Part shown: piece after piece, positions 60,976 through 64,000 of the stretch
Position numbering within the stretch: the stretch's first letter is position 1
Layout of the letters: the number at the start of each line of letters is the position of its first letter
Source: Clostridia bacterium
GTDB taxonomy: Bacteria; Bacillota; Clostridia; Christensenellales; Aristaeellaceae
Reading direction: 5' to 3'
Length of the DNA stretch: 64,000 nt
Assembly: GCA_017502305.1 (NCBI GenBank)
Contig: JAFVVG010000026.1
Span: 1 to 64,000, forward strand
Program-made: the position numbers and the translations under genes
The notes under the pieces: generated by a model
What the model saw: the letters and a program-made list of their open reading frames with translations, nothing else
Database searches by the model: none
What the model was told of the DNA's origin: nothing

Positions 60976-61962
60976 TCAGTCAAAGGGATAAACCATACCC
61001 CACTGGGCGCGGAGCTCATCCATCACCCGCATGATATGCAGCGTCTCGCTGTGGGGCATCTCCTCGCATTCCAGCTTGCCTTCCGCCATATCCCGCATGC
61101 AGCACTGCACCTGATACTCATAGCCCGTGATCTGCTCCGGCACATGGATGGTCTTCACCGGCACACCGGAATAGCTGTTGTCGTAGACTTCGATCACGCC
61201 GGGATTGTTGCAGTTGTCCACCGTGATGCGGCCCTTGTCACCGTAGACCACGCAGCGGCGGTCGGTGTTGGTGAAGGCGGTGCTCATCAGATGAGCCACC
61301 TTGCCGTCGGCGTAATAGAGGCTGATGTTCTCCGTGTGGTCCACACCGGTATCCATCATGCCCACGCTGCTTTCCATGCGCACCACATCATCGCCGAAGA
61401 CCATGGAGGCGAAGTTCAGCGTATACACGCCCAGGTCCAGCAGCGCTCCGCCCGCCAGCTCCGGCAGGAAGACGCGCTCCTTTTCCATCATGCTGTAACC
61501 CAGGTTGGCCGTCAGCACCCGGGGTGTGCCGATCTCACCCTCAGCGATCAGATCGTTGATAATCTTCCTGGCTGGCTGGTAGCGGGTCCAGATGGCCTCC
61601 GTGAGGAACACGCCCTTCTCCTTAGCCAGGGCAAGCACTTCTTCCGCCTGGCGGGCGTTGCCGGTAAAAGCCTTTTCGCACAGGATGGGGCGGTTATACT
61701 TCAGGCACAGCTTCATGTGTTCCGCGTGATGGGAATGAGGCGTTGCCACATACACCAGCTCCACCTGATCGTCCCTGAGCATCTCCTCATAGGAGCCATA
61801 AGCCTGCTGGAATCCTTCCTCCCTGGCAAAGGCTTCCGCCCTGGAAAGGTCCCTCGCCGCCACGGCGTAGAGCTCCACATCTTCACCCCGCTGCTTCATG
61901 CCACGCAGGGTTTTGGCCATCGTCCGGGCGATCATGCCCGCGCCGAGAATCGCAATTTTCAT
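60976..61962 (-). CDS. Gfo/Idh/MocA-family oxidoreductase
   Basis: A 328-residue NAD(P)-dependent dehydrogenase acting on sugars or cyclitols. The Rossmann motif MKIAILGAGMIARTMAKTLRGM opens the protein; VATPHSHHAEHMKLCLKYNRPILCEKAFTGN carries the catalytic-type lysine. The C-terminal domain has LLDLGVYTLNF. The start follows GGAGGAAA. Substrate unknown. Confidence 0.92.
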   Translation of the reverse strand: MKIAILGAGMIARTMAKTLRGMKQRGEDVELYAVAARDLSRAEAFAREEGFQQAYGSYEEMLRDDQVELVYVATPHSHHAEHMKLCLKYNRPILCEKAFTGNARQAEEVLALAKEKGVFLTEAIWTRYQPARKIINDLIAEGEIGTPRVLTANLGYSMMEKERVFLPELAGGALLDLGVYTLNFASMVFGDDVVRMESSVGMMDTGVDHTENISLYYADGKVAHLMSTAFTNTDRRCVVYGDKGRITVDNCNNPGVIEVYDNSYSGVPVKTIHVPEQITGYEYQVQCCMRDMAEGKLECEEMPHSETLHIMRVMDELRAQWGMVYPFD

Positions 61963-61997
61963 TTTTATTTCCTCCCGAAAAGGTTGTTTCTACCCTC

Positions 61998-62026
61998 ATT
62001 CTACTTTGGAAAAACCTCCCTGTCAA
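61998..62026 (-). promoter_or_regulatory. Promoter of the Gfo/Idh gene
   Basis: Minus strand: TTGACA (62021-62026), a 17-base spacer and TAGAAT (61998-62003). Confidence 0.8.
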
Positions 62027-62030
62027 CAGA

Positions 62031-62057
62031 AAAAGCCTGCCGCGTCACGCAGCAGGC
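62031..62057 (-). terminator. Terminator after the esterase gene
   Basis: GCCTGCTGCG pairs with CGCGGCAGGC (one wobble, 62035-62057), followed on the minus strand by TTTTTCTG. It lies directly before the Gfo/Idh promoter. Confidence 0.85.
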
Positions 62058-62078
62058 CGGGGTGTTGCAGTAATGCTG

Positions 62079-63026
62079 TCAATCAAAGAAGGTGGGCAGG
62101 CCGCCGTACATGATCAGCTCCACGCTCTTGGTGCTGTGTCCGCCGCTGCACTGGGTATAATACAGGTTGCCGTCCCGGAAATTCTCGCAGTATACGAAGG
62201 TATCCGTCAGAAGGCTCATGGCGTTGACCTGCGCGGTCATGCCGGGGTATCCCACGTCACCCTCGCCGCCGCAGCCGGCATAGATGAAGAAATCATCCTT
62301 GGTATATCCCGCCCGGGCAACGCTGTCCGCAAGCTTCTGGGCAGCAGCCGCTGCGTCGCCGCCAAAGCTTGCGCCGCCGCAGCAGGGCATGTAGTAGGCA
62401 ATCTGATCCAGGCTGTGCTCAAACGTGGCCCAGCAGGACACAGCGCCCATGGAGAAGCCGCTGTATGCCCGGTGCGTGCGGGAGGCGCGGATCCCCTCGG
62501 GAGTTACATCCTCAGCGTAGGTGTTGTACTCGCTCTCAAAGGCAGGAATCAGGTAATTGTTCAATTCATACCAGAAGTTGCCGGCGCACCAGCCCTCATC
62601 CTTGCCGGGAACCATGTAGGTAGGCGCCACGATCAGCAATGGCTTGATGTGACCCTTTTCGATCATGGCGTCAAGCGCAAACTGCATCGTGGAGAAGGAT
62701 CCTGCGCCGCGGAAAAACGTGGTGTAGCCGCCGCCATGACCGTGCATCAGGTAGAGCACGTTATAGCGGGTATCAGCATCCGCTGCGTCGTAGCCATAGG
62801 GCACATAGACCAGCGCGCTCTTGGTGTAGGGCTGGCCATCCTCGGTCTGCGCCTCATAGCGGAAGAGCACCGTCTTGCCCCGCTGGGTCACTCCGGTAAT
62901 GTAATTGGGATCCATTTCCACGAAGGTATTGTCCGGGAAGTCAGCCTTTCGCTGGCTGCCCTCCGCACAGGCGAATCCGCCCAGCATCAGCACCGCCGCC
63001 AGCAGCATAGCCATCAGCTTTTTCAT
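62079..63026 (-). CDS. Secreted esterase of the alpha/beta hydrolase fold
   Basis: I place the start at ATG 63026, nine bases after AGGAG. The 315 residues begin with a signal peptide (about 1-21, ending FACA-EG). The Cys there is not in a good lipobox, so release or weak anchoring is uncertain. The esterase D/feruloyl-esterase-like fold follows: LYLMHGHGGGYTTFF (oxyanion region), SGFSMGAVSCW with the nucleophile Ser, and QCSGGHSTKSVE with the His. Relatives act on acylated plant polysaccharides; the substrate is unknown. Confidence 0.9.
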   Translation of the reverse strand: MKKLMAMLLAAVLMLGGFACAEGSQRKADFPDNTFVEMDPNYITGVTQRGKTVLFRYEAQTEDGQPYTKSALVYVPYGYDAADADTRYNVLYLMHGHGGGYTTFFRGAGSFSTMQFALDAMIEKGHIKPLLIVAPTYMVPGKDEGWCAGNFWYELNNYLIPAFESEYNTYAEDVTPEGIRASRTHRAYSGFSMGAVSCWATFEHSLDQIAYYMPCCGGASFGGDAAAAAQKLADSVARAGYTKDDFFIYAGCGGEGDVGYPGMTAQVNAMSLLTDTFVYCENFRDGNLYYTQCSGGHSTKSVELIMYGGLPTFFD

Positions 63027-63167
63027 TGCATCCATCTCCTTTTCATATTATGTTACTTCCTATATAATTCAGTATACATGATCATCAAATTGAATACAAC
63101 TGCAATTTCATTCGAAACTATGGACAAAATGATGCTTATGCATACAACCCACTGCTTTCACATAAAG

Positions 63168-63203
63168 AAAAAACGCTGAAACCTTAAAGATTTCAGCGTT
63201 TTT
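63168..63203 (-). terminator. Terminator of the truncated tRNA-Arg gene
   Basis: AAAAACGCTGAAA (63169-63181) and TTTCAGCGTTTTT (63191-63203) form a 13-base stem followed on the minus strand by T-rich sequence. It lies four bases after the tRNA 3' end. The stretch 63036-63167 holds only a possible weak esterase promoter. Confidence 0.85.
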
Positions 63204-63207
63204 CACG

Positions 63208-63249
63208 CGAGCCCGGCAGGACTCGAACCTGCGACCTTTTGATTCGCAG
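63208..63249 (-). pseudogene. 3' half of a tRNA-Arg gene, likely attachment-site remnant
   Basis: The minus strand reads from the anticodon loop (CTGCGAA), through the 3' anticodon stem TCAAA, variable loop AGGTC, and T-arm GCAGG-TTCGAGT-CCTGC, to the acceptor strand CGGGCTC and discriminator G. The 5' half is absent: the bases upstream do not pair with TCAAA or with the acceptor strand. The sequence resembles tRNA-Arg of the ACG type. Integrases of mobile elements commonly use this 3' half of tRNA genes, so it is probably attL or attR. Confidence 0.65.
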
Positions 63250-63468
63250 ACCATCCCTGACCAACATTTTTTACCAATTCGATCTCATGTCCAGCTGCTT
63301 GCTATGGTCGCTTCAAGGTGAACCATGAGGCTACATTCCCCTTACTGTTTCTCTGCACGTCATTTGCCATCTAAATGACCTCCTTTTGCTTTTGTTGCAG
63401 TTGCCAGACCGCTTCATTATCTTAGCAAAAGGAGTTTTTTGCGTCTACTCATCGGTTAACCTTCTTTG

Positions 63469-63491
63469 AACCACTGGCCTAGCCAGTGGTT
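63469..63491. repeat. Perfect inverted repeat near the right edge
   Basis: AACCACTGGC (63469-63478) and GCCAGTGGTT (63482-63491) form a ten-base stem with a CTA loop. T residues follow on the plus strand, so it may be a terminator for plus-strand transcription or part of the mobile element. The 63250-63468 stretch is lower in GC and shows no gene. Confidence 0.55.
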
Positions 63492-63501
63492 TTCAGTATA
63501 C

Positions 63502-63530
63502 AAAAAGGAACCGGCATCAACGCCGGTTCC
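63502..63530 (-). terminator. Terminator after the leucine-rich-repeat gene
   Basis: GGAACCGGC (63507-63515) pairs with GCCGGTTCC (63522-63530), followed on the minus strand by TTTTTGTAT. Confidence 0.9.
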
Positions 63531-63547
63531 CTTGCGTGTTTATTGAA

Positions 63548-64000
63548 TTAGATATACGGAATCCCGTTACGCACCGCATATTCAACAATTTGGGAAACGT
63601 TATAGGCTAGGATCACCAGATACGAGCTGCCATCAAAAGCGTCATCGGCGATATCCTTGTTACTAATGTCAAACCACACCTGAACCAGCGATTCGCAATC
63701 CTTGAATGCCCGGGGACCAATGGTGTCGATACCGCACAGATCGGCATAAGTAAATGCCGTACCCATGAAGGCTTCCTCACCAATTTCTTCAAGCTTCGAA
63801 GGCAGTTTCAGCTGAGCTTTTTCCACCACCTTAACCTCACACAGATCATACGCGCCGTTGGCAAGGAAGACACCTGCTAATGTTGTACCCGCCTTGTCGC
63901 TGGTTTTTACGCTCACTTTGCCGGTACTCAGGTTATCCGGCACCTCAAAGGTAACCATCTCCGCATCGTTCGCAATCATCAGGATCGGGCCGAACTTGCT
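63548..64000 (-). CDS. BspA-like leucine-rich-repeat surface protein, C-terminal part
   Basis: The frame is open to the window edge, so only the last 150 or so residues are visible. They include LPSKLEEIGEEAFMGTAFTYADLCGIDTIGPRAFKDCESLVQVWF, the LRR_5 (BspA/TpLRR) repeat pattern. They end with a short domain closing NGIPYI, common at the ends of these proteins. Such proteins are often surface-exposed or secreted adhesins. Base composition is less GC-rich than in the rest of the window, and the gene lies beyond the truncated tRNA. Confidence 0.75.
   Translation of the reverse strand, partial: SKFGPILMIANDAEMVTFEVPDNLSTGKVSVKTSDKAGTTLAGVFLANGAYDLCEVKVVEKAQLKLPSKLEEIGEEAFMGTAFTYADLCGIDTIGPRAFKDCESLVQVWFDISNKDIADDAFDGSSYLVILAYNVSQIVEYAVRNGIPYI

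Noticed and set aside
1-64000. CRISPR arrays, insertion sequences, rRNA genes
   Set aside because: I saw no regularly spaced repeats, no transposase-like protein and no rRNA-like sequence. The only mobile-element signal is the tRNA-Arg remnant at the right edge.

Overview
The window is a gene-dense, high-GC chromosomal segment from a Gram-positive, strictly anaerobic bacterium, most likely an uncultured gut-type member of the Clostridia. The evidence is the mix of clostridial marker families: an Rnf complex, pyruvate phosphate dikinase, a class A flavodiiron protein, ArgR, TrmK, the dgt-dnaG-rpoD cluster, a methionine T-box, DUF4317 and TM1266-family proteins, and lipobox lipoproteins. The lineage below class level (perhaps Christensenellales-like) is a guess.

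Layout. 1-0.6 kb: start of ppdK. 0.9-2.1 kb: an orphan polytopic membrane protein. 2.2-6.9 kb: an Rnf operon in the order C-D-E-A-B that has no rnfG. 7.0-10.1 kb: nadK-argR-recN, behind a promoter carrying an ARG-box-like palindrome. 10.2-17.0 kb: a cell-envelope and isoprenoid run (alpha/beta hydrolase, membrane-anchored MurF-like ligase, D-Ala-D-Ala ligase, DUF4870 protein, dxs, tlyA). 17.0-20.0 kb: PfkB sugar kinase with a GNAT enzyme, then an MFS exporter with an attenuator-like leader. 20.1-26.2 kb: an ABC importer with a DUF3798 binding protein and an unusual permease. 26.3-31.4 kb: tatD-metG under a T-box, a GNAT-methyltransferase pair, and a probable 6S RNA gene. 31.4-41.7 kb: TPM and zinc-ribbon membrane proteins, tRNA-Ser, DUF4317, MATE, PAP2, a GH2 glycosidase and an AI-2E family transporter.

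41.2-44.5 kb: an operon of TM1266-family regulator, NMT1/THI5-type ABC importer and GNAT enzyme. Its leader looks like a riboswitch whose aptamer-type helix and intrinsic terminator exclude each other. 44.5-49.8 kb: an S41 protease and a PucR-type regulator, then uxuA-uxuB for hexuronate breakdown. 50.0-52.8 kb: trkA-trkH potassium uptake. 53.0-59.5 kb: dgt-dnaG-rpoD, then trmK-nif3-zinc ribbon. 59.5-60.9 kb: an array of seven hairpins before a flavodiiron protein gene. 61.0-63.0 kb: a Gfo/Idh oxidoreductase and a secreted esterase. 63.2-64.0 kb: the 3' half of a tRNA-Arg gene that still has its terminator, followed by lower-GC DNA with a truncated BspA-like leucine-rich-repeat protein. This looks like the edge of an integrated element.

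The genes fit an anaerobic fermenter. Rnf couples ferredoxin and NAD to an ion gradient, PPDK works at the PEP/pyruvate node, the flavodiiron protein removes O2 or NO, and uxu, GH2 and the kinase process plant or host sugars. The least explained parts are the TM1266/ABC/riboswitch operon, the DUF3798 transporter, the Rnf complex without RnfG, and the hairpin array.
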